A stretch of 64,000 bases of DNA from Egicoccus sp. AB-alg6-2 (GCF_041821025.1 NZ_JBGUAY010000009.1:86307-150306), one strand, 5' to 3'; shown: positions 23,517-32,723, counted from the first letter of the stretch. Numbers and translations are program-made. Notes: a model not told the origin generated them from the sequence alone.

Positions 23517-24098
23517 GTGCCCGTGCAACGGACCGCCATCGAGGGTCTGCTCGTGCTGCGCTTCGAGCCCGCGACGGACGAGCGCGGATTCTTCCGCCAG
23601 GCCTTCCAGCTCGGCGAACTCGAGGATGCCCTCGGCCGCGAGGTGCGACTGCGTCAGGGCAACCATGCCCGAAGTGCGCCGGGCGTGATCCGCGGCTTCC
23701 ACGCCGAGCCCTGGGACAAGCTGGTCCACGTCACCCGCGGCACGGTGCTGGCGGCCGTCGCCGACATCCGGCCGGATCATGGCACCTTCGGTGAGGTGGC
23801 GACCTTCCTGCTCGGCGACCACCCGGGGGAGCAGGCCGCGCTGTTCGTGGCCGAAGGACTCGCCAACGCCTATGGCGTGCGCGGCGACGAACCAGCCGAC
23901 TACGTCTACGAGGTCAGCCGCGAATGGGCGGCGACGGCCGACAAACGCGCGGTTGCCTGGGACGATCCCGACCTCGCCGTCGACTGGGGCATCGAGGTTC
24001 CAGCGGTGTCGGCGGCTGACCGCGCCAACCCGACGCTGCGACAGCGGTTCCCGCATCACCCGCGCTGGCGTGACGGCACGTCCGATCAGCGGCGCTGA
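23517..24098 (+). CDS. dTDP-4-dehydrorhamnose 3,5-epimerase (RmlC)-like protein
   Basis: A 193-residue cupin-fold epimerase-like protein. DERGFFRQAF near residue 21, then QGNHARSAPGVIRGFHAEP with the catalytic-type His in RGFH, DKLVHVTRGTVLAAVADIR, and a Tyr/His-rich GLANAYGVRGDEPADYVYEV segment match RmlC. The expected reaction is epimerisation of a dTDP-4-keto-hexose for surface sugar synthesis. No rmlA, rmlB or rmlD lies nearby, so the substrate may differ. The GTG start has AGGAG ten bases upstream. The gene begins 42 bases after mscS and its end overlaps the convergent regulator gene by 13 bases. Confidence 0.85.
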   Translation: MPVQRTAIEGLLVLRFEPATDERGFFRQAFQLGELEDALGREVRLRQGNHARSAPGVIRGFHAEPWDKLVHVTRGTVLAAVADIRPDHGTFGEVATFLLGDHPGEQAALFVAEGLANAYGVRGDEPADYVYEVSREWAATADKRAVAWDDPDLAVDWGIEVPAVSAADRANPTLRQRFPHHPRWRDGTSDQRR

Positions 24099-24877
24099 CC
24101 AGCGGTGCGTGGCTCGTCGCTACCGGCGTCGGCGAGCAGGACGTCGATGACCGAGGCCGCCGTGCCGTTGCTGCGCTGCCGTGCCTGCAGCGCCGACAGG
24201 TCACGGATGATGAGCTCGCGCCGGCCCGTGTGGAGGATGTGGGCGCGTCGCAGCTCGCCGAGCACCTTGGCCAGCGACTCCCGCGAGACACCGGCCCACG
24301 ACGCCAGTTCCTCCTGGGTCAGGTGTAGCCGAACCATCACCACGCCGTCGACCGGCTGCCCCCACCGGGTTGCCAGCTCCAGCAGCCGGTGCACGATCCG
24401 TCGGGTCGTTGACGTGCCCGCGAAGGCCACGGAACGCTCGTGGAGGTCGGCGTACTGTTCGGTGACCGTGCGCAAACACGCCTGTGCGACGGGTGGGCGT
24501 GAAGCGGCGAGGTCACGCAGGTCGCGTCCCCGCAGCACGAGTCCTTCGAAGCGTTCGAGCGCCGTGACGTCGTTTCCGCCCGGGTAGCCCAGCGCCGTCG
24601 TCAGTCCTCCGACATCGCCCGGGCCCAGGACGTTGGTCAGAACCTGGAGGCCGTCGAGGTTGGTGCGGTGCTCCTTGGCGGCGCCGCGGAGAACCACCAG
24701 CGCCGCATCGTCGGCGCGACGGAGCACCACCTCGCGCCGTACGTGTCGGACGACCCTGGCCGCGCCGAGCACGGCAGAGAGATCGTCACCCCCGAGCGCC
24801 CCCAATAAGGAGGAGGCGCGTGCCGCTGACACGGCATCGTGAACGGAGGCCCGGCCCCCGGCGTTGACGTCTCGCAC
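24086..24877 (-). CDS. Crp/Fnr family transcriptional regulator
   Basis: A 263-residue regulator. Residues 15-140 are a degraded cyclic-nucleotide-type sensor barrel (REVVLRRADDAALVVLRGAAKE, LGPGDVGGLTTALGYPGG). No clear phosphate-binding cassette Arg-Ser pair is seen, so cAMP binding is doubtful. A dimer helix precedes the Crp winged helix (VVMVRLHLTQEELASWAGVSRESLAKVLGELRRAHIL), where SRESLAKVLGEL is the recognition helix. The start GTG (24875-24877) is chosen by domain boundary; the RBS is weak (AGGGG). It is divergent from the subtilase gene across 525 bases and may control it or itself. Confidence 0.85.
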   Translation of the reverse strand: MRDVNAGGRASVHDAVSAARASSLLGALGGDDLSAVLGAARVVRHVRREVVLRRADDAALVVLRGAAKEHRTNLDGLQVLTNVLGPGDVGGLTTALGYPGGNDVTALERFEGLVLRGRDLRDLAASRPPVAQACLRTVTEQYADLHERSVAFAGTSTTRRIVHRLLELATRWGQPVDGVVMVRLHLTQEELASWAGVSRESLAKVLGELRRAHILHTGRRELIIRDLSALQARQRSNGTAASVIDVLLADAGSDEPRTAGQRR

Positions 24878-25403
24878 GCTTGCCCCTGCGTCCGCCGTTG
24901 AAACGATGGTCGAGCCTGCCTTCAGCAGCGCTTCAACGTGGGATTTTTGGGCAATCGGGCCATATGCGACCGCAATGGTGCAATTGGCGCGCGACCGGGC
25001 CAGCCCATTCGGCCCAGTGGCGGTCCGATCGGCGCCGCCGGGCACCCGTCGGGATGGGGACCCGCGGGTGCCCGGGCTCGCGCCGAGGATCCCCGGCGGC
25101 GAGATCTGGGTCGGTCAGCGCGTTGCCCGAAGCTTGGCCGGTCGTGCTCTCGCCATGCTGCGCGTCGGTCTCGGCGGCTACCACGTCGCGTGACACACCC
25201 GATCTGTGTCGTCGCCGACAGAGGGGGCACACGGCGCGGAGGCGGCCGCCATCGGCACTTCCGGGCCGCGCCTTGAGCGATTGCGCGGCCACGGCATGGC
25301 GTGTCGAGCGTCTGCGATCCACGACCGATGTCTGAGTGAAGCCGGCAGGGGCGCCTGCCCGCACATGGGGTGCCGGCTCCCGATCGACGAGGTTGCTTCC
25401 GCC
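24878..25403. other. Long intergenic region between divergent regulator and subtilase
   Basis: These 525 bases hold no gene that I can support. They contain a locally AT-rich patch around 24940-24990 (including GGATTTTTGG and CATATG), which is unusual for this genome and a likely promoter zone. They also contain a strong hairpin at 25040-25073 (GGGCACCCG / CGGGTGCCC with an inner CGGG/CCCG pair) and a GACACA-N7-TGTGTC dyad at 25192-25210. A small RNA or a long 5' leader for the subtilase is possible. Confidence 0.45.
25192..25210. promoter_or_regulatory. Candidate operator dyad GACACA-N7-TGTGTC
   Basis: A perfect 6-7-6 inverted repeat in the gap between the Crp/Fnr regulator and the subtilase. 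The size and the TGTG/CACA content fit a Crp/Fnr dimer site loosely. A chance occurrence cannot be ruled out. Confidence 0.25.
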
Positions 25404-26921
25404 ATGACCGAATCCCGCGCGCGTCGCGCCCCGCTCCACGCCCTGCTGACGCTGCTGCTCATCGCGTCGCTGCTGCCGTTCTCCACCGCCGCCGCACCGG
25501 CGGCCGCCAGTGACACCGGGCGGATCCCCGACCGGATCCTGGTCAAGTGGGAGAAGGGCACACCCGATCATGCCAAGGCGGCCGCCCGTTCGGCAGTCGG
25601 TGCGAAGAAGATCGGTGCCATCGACCCGTTGGGCGTCGACGTGCTCGCCGTTCCGGCCAAGGCGTCACCACGTGCGCTCGCTGCCCTGCAGCGCACGCCG
25701 CGGGTCGCCTATGCCGAGCTTGACGCGGCCGTTGAGGCCGAGACCGTTGCGCCCAACGACCCGGAGTGGTACCGGCAGTGGGGGCCGGTCAAGGTGAACG
25801 CGCCGCAGGCCTGGGCCGTCACCACCGGCGTGCGCGACACGGTCATCGCCGTCCTCGACACCGGGGTGGCCCCGGTCGCCGACCTGAAGGGCAAACTGCT
25901 TCCCGGGCGCAACGTGATGACCGGGACCAGCGACACGACCGACAGCAACGGTCACGGCACGATGTCGGCAGGCGTCGCCTCGGCCAGCACCAACAACGGC
26001 ATCGGTGTGGCCGGCTACTGCTGGGACTGCGCCATCCTGCCCGTCAAGGTCATGGAGAGCTCGGGCACCATGTCCGACCTCGCCCGCGGCATCGTCTGGG
26101 CGACCGACAACGGCGCCGACGTCATCTCCATGAGCCTCAGCGGCGCGAGCGGGACGACCACGGTGCTCGACGCGGTCCGCTACGCCCGCGATCGGAACGT
26201 CTCATTGGTGGCAGCTGCCGGCAACCAGGGCGACAGCATCGTCCGCTACCCAGCCGCGTATCCCGAAGTGATCGCGGTGGCGGGAACGATGAGCTCCGAC
26301 GAGCTCTACAGCTGGTCCAACTTCGGCTCGTGGGTGGACGTGGCCGCACCCGGCCAGAACCGCACCCTCAACAAGGACGGCGCCGTCTTCCTGTACGGCG
26401 GAACCTCGTCGGCCACGCCGGCGGTCGCAGGAGTGCTCGGTCTGCTCCGCTCGGCCGGAGCAAGCGCTGCCGCGGCCCGGACCGCGCTGCAGGACGGTTC
26501 CGCCCCGCTGAGCGCCGTTCGCTACGGCCGGATCGACGCGAAGGCCGCGTTGGACCTCCTCGGGGCCTCGACGGCGCCCAAGGCACCAGCGCCGGACCCG
26601 GAACCCGATCCAGCGCCGGAGCCAGCCCCCGCTCCCACGCCGGAGCCCTCGCCAGCTCCCGCTCCCGCGCCGGACCCCGAACCGGAGCCGACGATCAGCC
26701 TGCTGGTGAGCACGTCGAAGCAGAAGGGGCTCAACACGGCGAGTGTTCGCTGGTCGGCCGCGAATGGCTCGCGCGTCGAACTGCGGATCGACGGTCGTGC
26801 CACCTCGGTACCGAACAGCGGCTCGTACCAGCACGCCACCGGCCAGCGCGGCAGCACGACGATCACCTACCAGGTCTGCGACCTGTCCAGCTGCTCGAAG
26901 CTGGTGACCGCGAGCTGGTAA
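25404..26921 (+). CDS. Secreted subtilisin-like serine protease (S8)
   Basis: A 505-residue exported protease. A signal peptide (LHALLTLLLIASLLPFSTAAA) is followed by an inhibitor-I9-like propeptide (RILVKWEKGTPD to VAYAELD). The catalytic triad is complete: D152 in AVLDTGV, H184 in SNGHGTMSAG and S335 in GGTSSATP. After the catalytic domain comes a linker of about 35 residues of Pro-Ala/Asp/Glu repeats, then a compact C-terminal domain (VRWSAANGSRVELRIDG) resembling a fibronectin-like fold with two Cys. It is likely secreted or wall-associated. The ATG at 25404 begins the signal peptide; the RBS is weak (CGAGG at 13 bases). A strong terminator follows. Confidence 0.93.
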   Translation: MTESRARRAPLHALLTLLLIASLLPFSTAAAPAAASDTGRIPDRILVKWEKGTPDHAKAAARSAVGAKKIGAIDPLGVDVLAVPAKASPRALAALQRTPRVAYAELDAAVEAETVAPNDPEWYRQWGPVKVNAPQAWAVTTGVRDTVIAVLDTGVAPVADLKGKLLPGRNVMTGTSDTTDSNGHGTMSAGVASASTNNGIGVAGYCWDCAILPVKVMESSGTMSDLARGIVWATDNGADVISMSLSGASGTTTVLDAVRYARDRNVSLVAAAGNQGDSIVRYPAAYPEVIAVAGTMSSDELYSWSNFGSWVDVAAPGQNRTLNKDGAVFLYGGTSSATPAVAGVLGLLRSAGASAAAARTALQDGSAPLSAVRYGRIDAKAALDLLGASTAPKAPAPDPEPDPAPEPAPAPTPEPSPAPAPAPDPEPEPTISLLVSTSKQKGLNTASVRWSAANGSRVELRIDGRATSVPNSGSYQHATGQRGSTTITYQVCDLSSCSKLVTASW

Positions 26922-26933
26922 GCGTCAAAGCGA

Positions 26934-26962
26934 GGGCCCGCACCGAGATTCGGTGCGGGCCC
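26934..26962. terminator. Bidirectional terminator between convergent genes
   Basis: A perfect 13-bp inverted repeat, GGGCCCGCACCGA and TCGGTGCGGGCCC, with a three-base GAT loop. It lies between the subtilase stop and the convergent acidic secreted protein stop. Flanking AAAG on the left could serve as a U tract for the minus transcript. Confidence 0.8.
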
Positions 26963-26990
26963 CAGCGCTGTCTCGTGCGACCTTGTCCTG

Positions 26991-28607
26991 CTAGAAGGTC
27001 GGGTCAGGGACCCAGCGTCCGACATCCAGGTGGATGCCGTAGCAGGTGGTGTTCGTCAAGCCGGTCACCGAGAACGAAGTCTGCGTCGAACTGACGGTCG
27101 TCTTCGACGAGAACTGTCCCGGTTGGACGTACTTGAACGTGCTGGGGTTACTCGGGCAGGCGAACGGGTGGATCTTGACATTGTTGGTGACGCCTGCCAG
27201 CTCCCACCCGTCGGTGAGTGTGAAGTTCAGGGTCGTCGTGCCGTTCCGCGTGCCCGTCACGGTGCCGATGTTGTGGTGCTGACCAGCGATCAGGTCAGCG
27301 CCGCCATCAGCGATGTCAGCCCACGTGGTGTACATGAACCAGTTGTTGGGTGCGCCCTTGGTCCGACGCCACTCCGGACCGAAGCCCGTCGCGGTCTCGC
27401 CCGCGAACACCTCGCACTGGACCTCGATCGTCAGCGTCGCGGTGGCGAAGTCGAGCACCACTTCCTCGTCGCCTACCACTTCGGCCTCATTGATGATCTC
27501 GTCGCCGACGCAGGCGTCGCCCCGAGTCGGGTAGTCGCTGCGGTCGAAGGTTTCCGAGTACGTGAAGGACTCGGACATGCCCTCCGTGAAGTCGACGGCA
27601 CACAGGGTCGAGTCGTCGGAGTCGTACTTCAGCCCGAAGCCCGCGTTGGTGTCCGTCACCGTCACGCACGCGTTGACCTCGTCGTCGGGGTCGGTGCCGA
27701 ATGAGTAGTTCGCTGAACCGGTGCTCTCGAACGGCTCGTCGTCCAGCTCCGGATCGACAGCCGAGAACAGGTAGTCGCCGGAGGCGGTCGCCGTATTCGT
27801 GCCGGCCGAGCCATCGGCGACCTCGACCTCGTACGTGCATTCGAAAGCGTCACCCGGCTCGAGAACATGACCACCGGCCAGATCGACCTCGCACTCGACG
27901 TCAGCCCCGTCGAGGCCATCATCGACCGAGTCGATGCGGGCATCGGTGTTACCGCCGTTGGAGACCTCGATCGTGCCGTAAACGGTGTAGCCGCCGTCCT
28001 CGAACCCCTCGTAGGTCACGTCGACGTCCCACGTGGCGGTCCCGGTGGAGTCGTCACCCGACAAGTAGAGGCGCAGGGTCTCCGGGTCGACGGACTTGTC
28101 GATCGACCAGTCGTGCGTCCGGGTGAAGCGCGTGGATGCGGTCTTCTCCACACTCACGTTGCCTTCGGGCACGAACGGTGGCTCGCCTTCAGGGAAGCAC
28201 CGGCTGAGCAGGTGCTCGCGGGCAGCGTCTGGGTCGTCGTTCCAGAGCGGCCCGTCCCCCCAGTGCATGCCTGGATAGCTGCCCGAAACCGTCTGGTTCC
28301 CTTCGCGGTAGGTGTAGTCGAAGGCCGGGATGATGTCGTCCCATTCGGCACGATCGCCAGGGCCCGGTGTGGGATCGATGTCGAAGAAGGTTTGGCCGGC
28401 TCCATGGTGCCCGTCATGCCCCTGCCGGAAGATCGCGGCCGGGTCAATCGTGATGACCACGTACGGGTTCGACGTAGAGTGGGTCGCATGACACAGCGTG
28501 ACCTTGCCAGTCGTCCCATGATTGTCGGGTGTCGCCATGGCCGCTGGTATAGCCAGCATGCTCATCATCAACGCGAGAACGCTGATGAGCGTGAGTGTTC
28601 GTCTCAT
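26991..28607 (-). CDS. Acidic secreted protein of unknown function
   Basis: A 538-residue exported protein. A clear signal peptide (MRRTLTLISVLALMMSMLAIPAAMA) precedes a KVTLCHATHSTSNPYVVITI motif with a following GHDGHHG. This Cys/His pattern recurs at the N-terminus of secreted actinobacterial proteins. The middle is very rich in Asp, Glu, Thr and Gly and reads as beta-sandwich repeats of the DUF11/isopeptide style (VEKTASTRFTRTHDWSIDKSV, YTVYGTIEVSNGG, CTYEVEVADGS). The C-terminal 120 residues look different, with WFMYTTWADIADGG. No catalytic motif is visible. Base composition is lower than its neighbours: the 60-base block at 27061 is 60% GC, against 72% for the block at 29281. The ATG has GGGGAG nearby. 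Confidence 0.8.
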   Translation of the reverse strand: MRRTLTLISVLALMMSMLAIPAAMATPDNHGTTGKVTLCHATHSTSNPYVVITIDPAAIFRQGHDGHHGAGQTFFDIDPTPGPGDRAEWDDIIPAFDYTYREGNQTVSGSYPGMHWGDGPLWNDDPDAAREHLLSRCFPEGEPPFVPEGNVSVEKTASTRFTRTHDWSIDKSVDPETLRLYLSGDDSTGTATWDVDVTYEGFEDGGYTVYGTIEVSNGGNTDARIDSVDDGLDGADVECEVDLAGGHVLEPGDAFECTYEVEVADGSAGTNTATASGDYLFSAVDPELDDEPFESTGSANYSFGTDPDDEVNACVTVTDTNAGFGLKYDSDDSTLCAVDFTEGMSESFTYSETFDRSDYPTRGDACVGDEIINEAEVVGDEEVVLDFATATLTIEVQCEVFAGETATGFGPEWRRTKGAPNNWFMYTTWADIADGGADLIAGQHHNIGTVTGTRNGTTTLNFTLTDGWELAGVTNNVKIHPFACPSNPSTFKYVQPGQFSSKTTVSSTQTSFSVTGLTNTTCYGIHLDVGRWVPDPTF

Positions 28608-28709
28608 ACGTCTCCCCTATCTGTTCTGACTCGCGCCCCAGATGCCGCAAGTGAGCGTGACCCCCGTGGCCCGCCCCATGCGATGATCCGCGGTCCGCGC
28701 CAAAGGGGC

Positions 28710-28728
28710 CACGTCGCGGGACGACGTG
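28710..28728. promoter_or_regulatory. Candidate operator palindrome CACGTCG-N5-CGACGTG
   Basis: A perfect 7-5-7 inverted repeat in the 275-base divergent gap between the acidic secreted protein and the acyl-CoA carboxylase operon. A dimeric regulator such as a TetR-type protein could bind here. No such regulator is encoded beside it. Confidence 0.25.
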
Positions 28729-28882
28729 TGGATGTGTCGTCTCGCACGTTTGCATCAGGCGGTACCCACATCGACGCGGAGAGATGCGCCCCGCCTCGGA
28801 AAGCGGCACCTCTCACGGGCGTCGTGGAACGTTTCGTGGGCTATCGTTCCCGCTCGTTGCAAGGCATGACCGGGAGGCAGCC

Positions 28883-30484
28883 GTGCCGGGCGATGTACTC
28901 GACTCGCGTGTCGACTCGCAGAGCAATGGCTTCAGCCGCAACCGTGATACCAACCTCGCCACGCTCGCGAAGATCGACACTGCACTCGCGGATGCGGTCG
29001 CCGGCGGGGGAGGGCACAAACTGGCCCGCCACCGGTCACGCGGCAAGCTCACAATCCAGGAACGGATCGCCCTGCTGTTCGATCCGGGGAGCCCGTTCCT
29101 CGAACTGCAGCCGCTGATCGGGTGGGGCAGTGACTTCCACGTCGGTGGCTCGCTGGTGCAGGGCATCGGTGTCGTGTCCGGGGTGGAGTGCCTCGTCACC
29201 GGCCCCGATCCCACCGTGAAGGGTGGCGCGTCCAACCCGTACTCGGTCACCAAGGCATTGCGGGGCTTGCAGATCGCGGCCGAGAACCGCCTGCCCGTGA
29301 TCAACCTGACCGAGTCCGCGGGCGCCGACCTGCGCACCCAGAAGGACATCTTCGTCCGCGGCGGCCGGACCTTCCACGACCTGACCGCGCTTTCGAAGGC
29401 CGGGATTCCCACCATCTCGGTGGTGTTCGGCTCCTCGACCGCCGGCGGCGCGTACGTGCCCGGCATGAGCGACTACACCGTCCTCGTCCGCGACCGCTCC
29501 AAGGTGTTCCTCGGCGGCCCACCGCTGGTCAGGATGGCGACGGGGGAGGAGGCCGACGAGGAAGAGCTCGGCGGCGCCGTCATGCACGCGAAGGTCTCCG
29601 GGCTCGCCGACTACCTCGCCGACGACGAACACGACGCCATCCTCACCGCCCGCCGCATCGTCGGCCACCTGCGCTGGCGCAAGGTCGGCCCACCACCGTC
29701 CGAGCCGGCCGACGAACCGCTGCACGATCCCGAGGAACTCCTGGGCATCGCCTCGGCCGACCTGCGCGAGCCGTTCGACAGCCGCGAGGTGCTCGCCCGG
29801 GTGGTCGACGGCTCCCGCTTCGAGGAGTTCAAGCGCTCGTACGGCCCCAACCTCGTCACCGGCTGGGCCTCCGTCCACGGCTACCCGATCGGCGTGCTCG
29901 CCAACAACGGCGTGCTCTTCAACGCCGAGGCCGAGAAGGGGGCGCAGTTCATCCAGCTCTGCAACCGCATCCCGGTCCCACTGCTGTTCCTGCAGAACAT
30001 CACCGGCTTCATGGTCGGCACCCACTACGAGCAGGCCGGCATCATCAAGGATGGTGCGAAGCTCATCAACGCCGTCACCAACTCCGAGGTGCCGCACCTG
30101 ACGCTCATGACGGGCGCCTCGTACGGGGCCGGCAACTACGGCATGTGCGGCCGCGCCTACGACCCGCGGATGCTGTTCACCTGGCCCAACCACCACATCG
30201 CCGTGATGGGCCCACAACAGCTCGCGGGCGTGCTGTCGATCGTGGCGAGGTCGGCGGCGGAGAACCGGGGTGAGACCTGGGACGACGCCCAGGACGCCTC
30301 GGTCCGCCGCATGGTCGAGGAGCAGATCGAGGAGGAGTCCAACGCCCTGTTCGCGACCGGTCAGGGTTGGGACGACGGCGTCATCGACCCTCGCGACACC
30401 CGCCACGTCCTCGGGCTCGCCCTGTCGGCGGTGCACTCCGCCGAGGTCCGTGGCGCCACCGGCTACGGCGTGTTCCGGATGTGA
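28883..30484 (+). CDS. Acyl-CoA carboxylase beta subunit (carboxyltransferase)
   Basis: A 533-residue carboxyltransferase. KLTIQERIALLFDPGSPFLEL, the oxyanion-forming GGAYVPGMSDY, FLGGPPLVRMATGE and the second-half FMVGTHYEQAGIIKDGAKL, with GASYGAGNYGMCGRAYDPR, identify the family. It moves the carboxyl group from biotin to an acyl-CoA. The pattern is closest to methylcrotonyl/propionyl-CoA type carboxyltransferases (MCGRAYDPR with the EAEKGAQFIQLC stretch suggests the MCC/geranyl-CoA branch), which would place it in leucine or branched acyl breakdown. GTG 28883 has GGGAGG six bases upstream. The stop overlaps the alpha subunit start (GTGA). Confidence 0.93.
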   Translation: MPGDVLDSRVDSQSNGFSRNRDTNLATLAKIDTALADAVAGGGGHKLARHRSRGKLTIQERIALLFDPGSPFLELQPLIGWGSDFHVGGSLVQGIGVVSGVECLVTGPDPTVKGGASNPYSVTKALRGLQIAAENRLPVINLTESAGADLRTQKDIFVRGGRTFHDLTALSKAGIPTISVVFGSSTAGGAYVPGMSDYTVLVRDRSKVFLGGPPLVRMATGEEADEEELGGAVMHAKVSGLADYLADDEHDAILTARRIVGHLRWRKVGPPPSEPADEPLHDPEELLGIASADLREPFDSREVLARVVDGSRFEEFKRSYGPNLVTGWASVHGYPIGVLANNGVLFNAEAEKGAQFIQLCNRIPVPLLFLQNITGFMVGTHYEQAGIIKDGAKLINAVTNSEVPHLTLMTGASYGAGNYGMCGRAYDPRMLFTWPNHHIAVMGPQQLAGVLSIVARSAAENRGETWDDAQDASVRRMVEEQIEEESNALFATGQGWDDGVIDPRDTRHVLGLALSAVHSAEVRGATGYGVFRM

Positions 30485-32679
30485 GCGGCCTGTCGAGGGA
30501 ACCGGTGCGCCTTCCCCGCAAGGTGCTCATCGCCAACCGCGGCGAGATCGCGGTGCGAGTCGCCCGCACCTGCCGTGCCATGGGCACAGCCACGGTCGCG
30601 GTGTACTCCGATGCCGACACCCGTGCCCTCCACGTCGAGGTCTGCGACGAGGCCGTCCGCATCGGCGGAACCCGCCCCGCCGACAGCTACCTGCGCGCCG
30701 ACCTGCTGCTGGCGGCCGCGGAGAAGACCGGTGCCGACGCCGTCCACCCGGGCTACGGCTTCCTGTCCGAGAACGCGGACTTCGCTCGTGCCGTGGTCGC
30801 CGCGGGTCTGACCTGGATCGGCCCCCCACCGGACGTGATCGCCGCGATGGGCGACAAGCTCGAGGCGAAACGCCGCCTGGCCGCCGCCGGCGTCCCGGTC
30901 CTGCCCGGCGCCGAACTGCCCGCCGACCTCGACGACACCGAGGTGGCCGGCCGGGCCGCAGAGGTCGGCTATCCGCTGATGGTCAAGGCGGCCGCGGGCG
31001 GTGGCGGCAAGGGCATGCGGGTGGTCGCGGACCCGGCCGCCCTTGTCGAGGCGGTGGCGGCCGCCCGTCGCGAGGCCGCGTCCGCCTTCGGCGACGACCG
31101 GGTCTTCGTGGAGCGCTTCGTCGCCCGTCCGCGCCACCTCGAGGTGCAGGTACTGGCCGACGTACATGGCACCACGGTGCACCTGTTCGAGCGCGAGTGC
31201 TCGATCCAGCGCCGACACCAGAAGGTGGTCGAGGAGGCCCCGTCGCCGGCGATCGACGACGCCGTGAGAGCCGCGTTGACGGACGCAGCCGTCGCTGCCG
31301 CACGGGCGATCGGCTACGTCAACGCCGGCACGGTGGAGTTCGTCGCCGACGAGGCCGTGCTTGCGCGCCGACGTGACGGCGAGGACGTCGACCGACGTGA
31401 CGCGTTCGCTTTCCTCGAGGTCAACACGAGGTTGCAGGTCGAGCACCCCGTCACCGAACAGACGGTGCGCCTCCGCACGGCCGCGGCAGACGAACCGCTG
31501 GACCTCGTGCGCCTGCAGTTGCTGGTCGCGGCCGGTGCTCCGCTGCCGTTCCTCCAGGACGAGCTGATGCAGGCCGGGCACGCGATCGAGGCCCGCCTGT
31601 ACGCCGAGTCGCCGGCCGCCGACTACCGACCGTCGCCGGGCGCACTGTCGTTGTTCGAGCCCGCCGGTGCGCCAGGCATCCGCTGGGACACCGGTGTTCG
31701 CACCGGCGACCGGATCACGCCCGACTACGACCCGCTGCTGGCCAAGGTGATCGCCACCGCGCCGACCCGCGGCGAAGCAGCGGCACGCCTGGCGGCCGCG
31801 CTCGGCGCCACCCCGCTGTGGGCGACCACCAACCGCGACCTGCTGGTCGCGGTCCTGCGCGACGACGCCTTCCTCGCCGGCGACACGACCACCGCCTTTC
31901 TCGACGAGCGGTTCGGCGACCCGGCGCTCCGTGAGGCCGCGCCGCCGGACGCCGTGCTGAGCACGGCACTGGCGGCCGCCGGTCTGCACGCGGTGCTCCG
32001 GTCACGGGCGGACGTGGTCCCCGCCGGCGTGCCGGTCGGGTTCTCCAACACGATCGGCCTCGGCCAGCAGGTCGACTTCGAGGCACCTGGCCTGTTCGGC
32101 GCGGGCCGGGACCGGCGCGCGACCGTCCGCGCCGCGCCCGCCGCGCGGGGAGGCGGGTGGTGGCGCGTCCTGGTGGGCGCATCGGGCGCACCGGGCCAGG
32201 TGCAGGCACCGTTGCGCGACGCCGAAGCCTCGGACTGGTTCGTCCACGGCGCCGGTCCCGACCACCTCGAGGTCGAGCACGACGACGGACGTCGGCAGCG
32301 GATCACCGTGCGGACCGTCGGCGCCGACGGCGATCCGGACGTCGACACCCGATGGCTGCTCGTCCGGGTCGACGGCAGCTGGGTGCGACTGATCCAGCAG
32401 CCTCGGTTCCCGTCCGCGGACGCCGCCGACGAGCCCGGCACCACCACCGCCCCGATGCCCGGCGTCGTCACCACCGTCGCGGTGGCCGTCGGCGACGACG
32501 TCTCGCGCGGCGACCTGCTGCTCACCATCGAGGCGATGAAGATGGAGCACCGCGTCGTCGCCGAACACGACGGTCGCGTCGACGCCGTCCACGTCAGCCC
32601 CGGCCAGCAGGTCGACGCCGACGAGGTCCTGGCCGTCGTCACGGGCACCGACGACCCCGAGGGCTCGGCGGCAACCTGA
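30481..32679 (+). CDS. Acyl-CoA carboxylase alpha subunit (biotin carboxylase plus BCCP)
   Basis: A 732-residue chain. The biotin carboxylase N-terminus KVLIANRGEIAVRV, the ATP-grasp loop KAAAGGGGKGMRVV, ERECSIQRRHQKVVEEAPS and FLEVNTRLQVEHPVTE are all present. The C-terminus is a biotinyl domain with EAMKMEH, where K687 is the biotin site. It carboxylates its own biotin and serves the beta subunit immediately upstream. The GTG at 30481 overlaps the beta stop; a GTG at 30505 with its own GAGGGAA would give 724 residues. Between ATP-grasp and BCCP is the usual BT-like linker. A leucine-degradation role is inferred. Confidence 0.93.
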   Translation: MSGLSREPVRLPRKVLIANRGEIAVRVARTCRAMGTATVAVYSDADTRALHVEVCDEAVRIGGTRPADSYLRADLLLAAAEKTGADAVHPGYGFLSENADFARAVVAAGLTWIGPPPDVIAAMGDKLEAKRRLAAAGVPVLPGAELPADLDDTEVAGRAAEVGYPLMVKAAAGGGGKGMRVVADPAALVEAVAAARREAASAFGDDRVFVERFVARPRHLEVQVLADVHGTTVHLFERECSIQRRHQKVVEEAPSPAIDDAVRAALTDAAVAAARAIGYVNAGTVEFVADEAVLARRRDGEDVDRRDAFAFLEVNTRLQVEHPVTEQTVRLRTAAADEPLDLVRLQLLVAAGAPLPFLQDELMQAGHAIEARLYAESPAADYRPSPGALSLFEPAGAPGIRWDTGVRTGDRITPDYDPLLAKVIATAPTRGEAAARLAAALGATPLWATTNRDLLVAVLRDDAFLAGDTTTAFLDERFGDPALREAAPPDAVLSTALAAAGLHAVLRSRADVVPAGVPVGFSNTIGLGQQVDFEAPGLFGAGRDRRATVRAAPAARGGGWWRVLVGASGAPGQVQAPLRDAEASDWFVHGAGPDHLEVEHDDGRRQRITVRTVGADGDPDVDTRWLLVRVDGSWVRLIQQPRFPSADAADEPGTTTAPMPGVVTTVAVAVGDDVSRGDLLLTIEAMKMEHRVVAEHDGRVDAVHVSPGQQVDADEVLAVVTGTDDPEGSAAT

Positions 32680-32723
32680 AGCCCCAGCCTCGAGGTCGGC
32701 GACCCCGAACCCACGGCGGGCGG

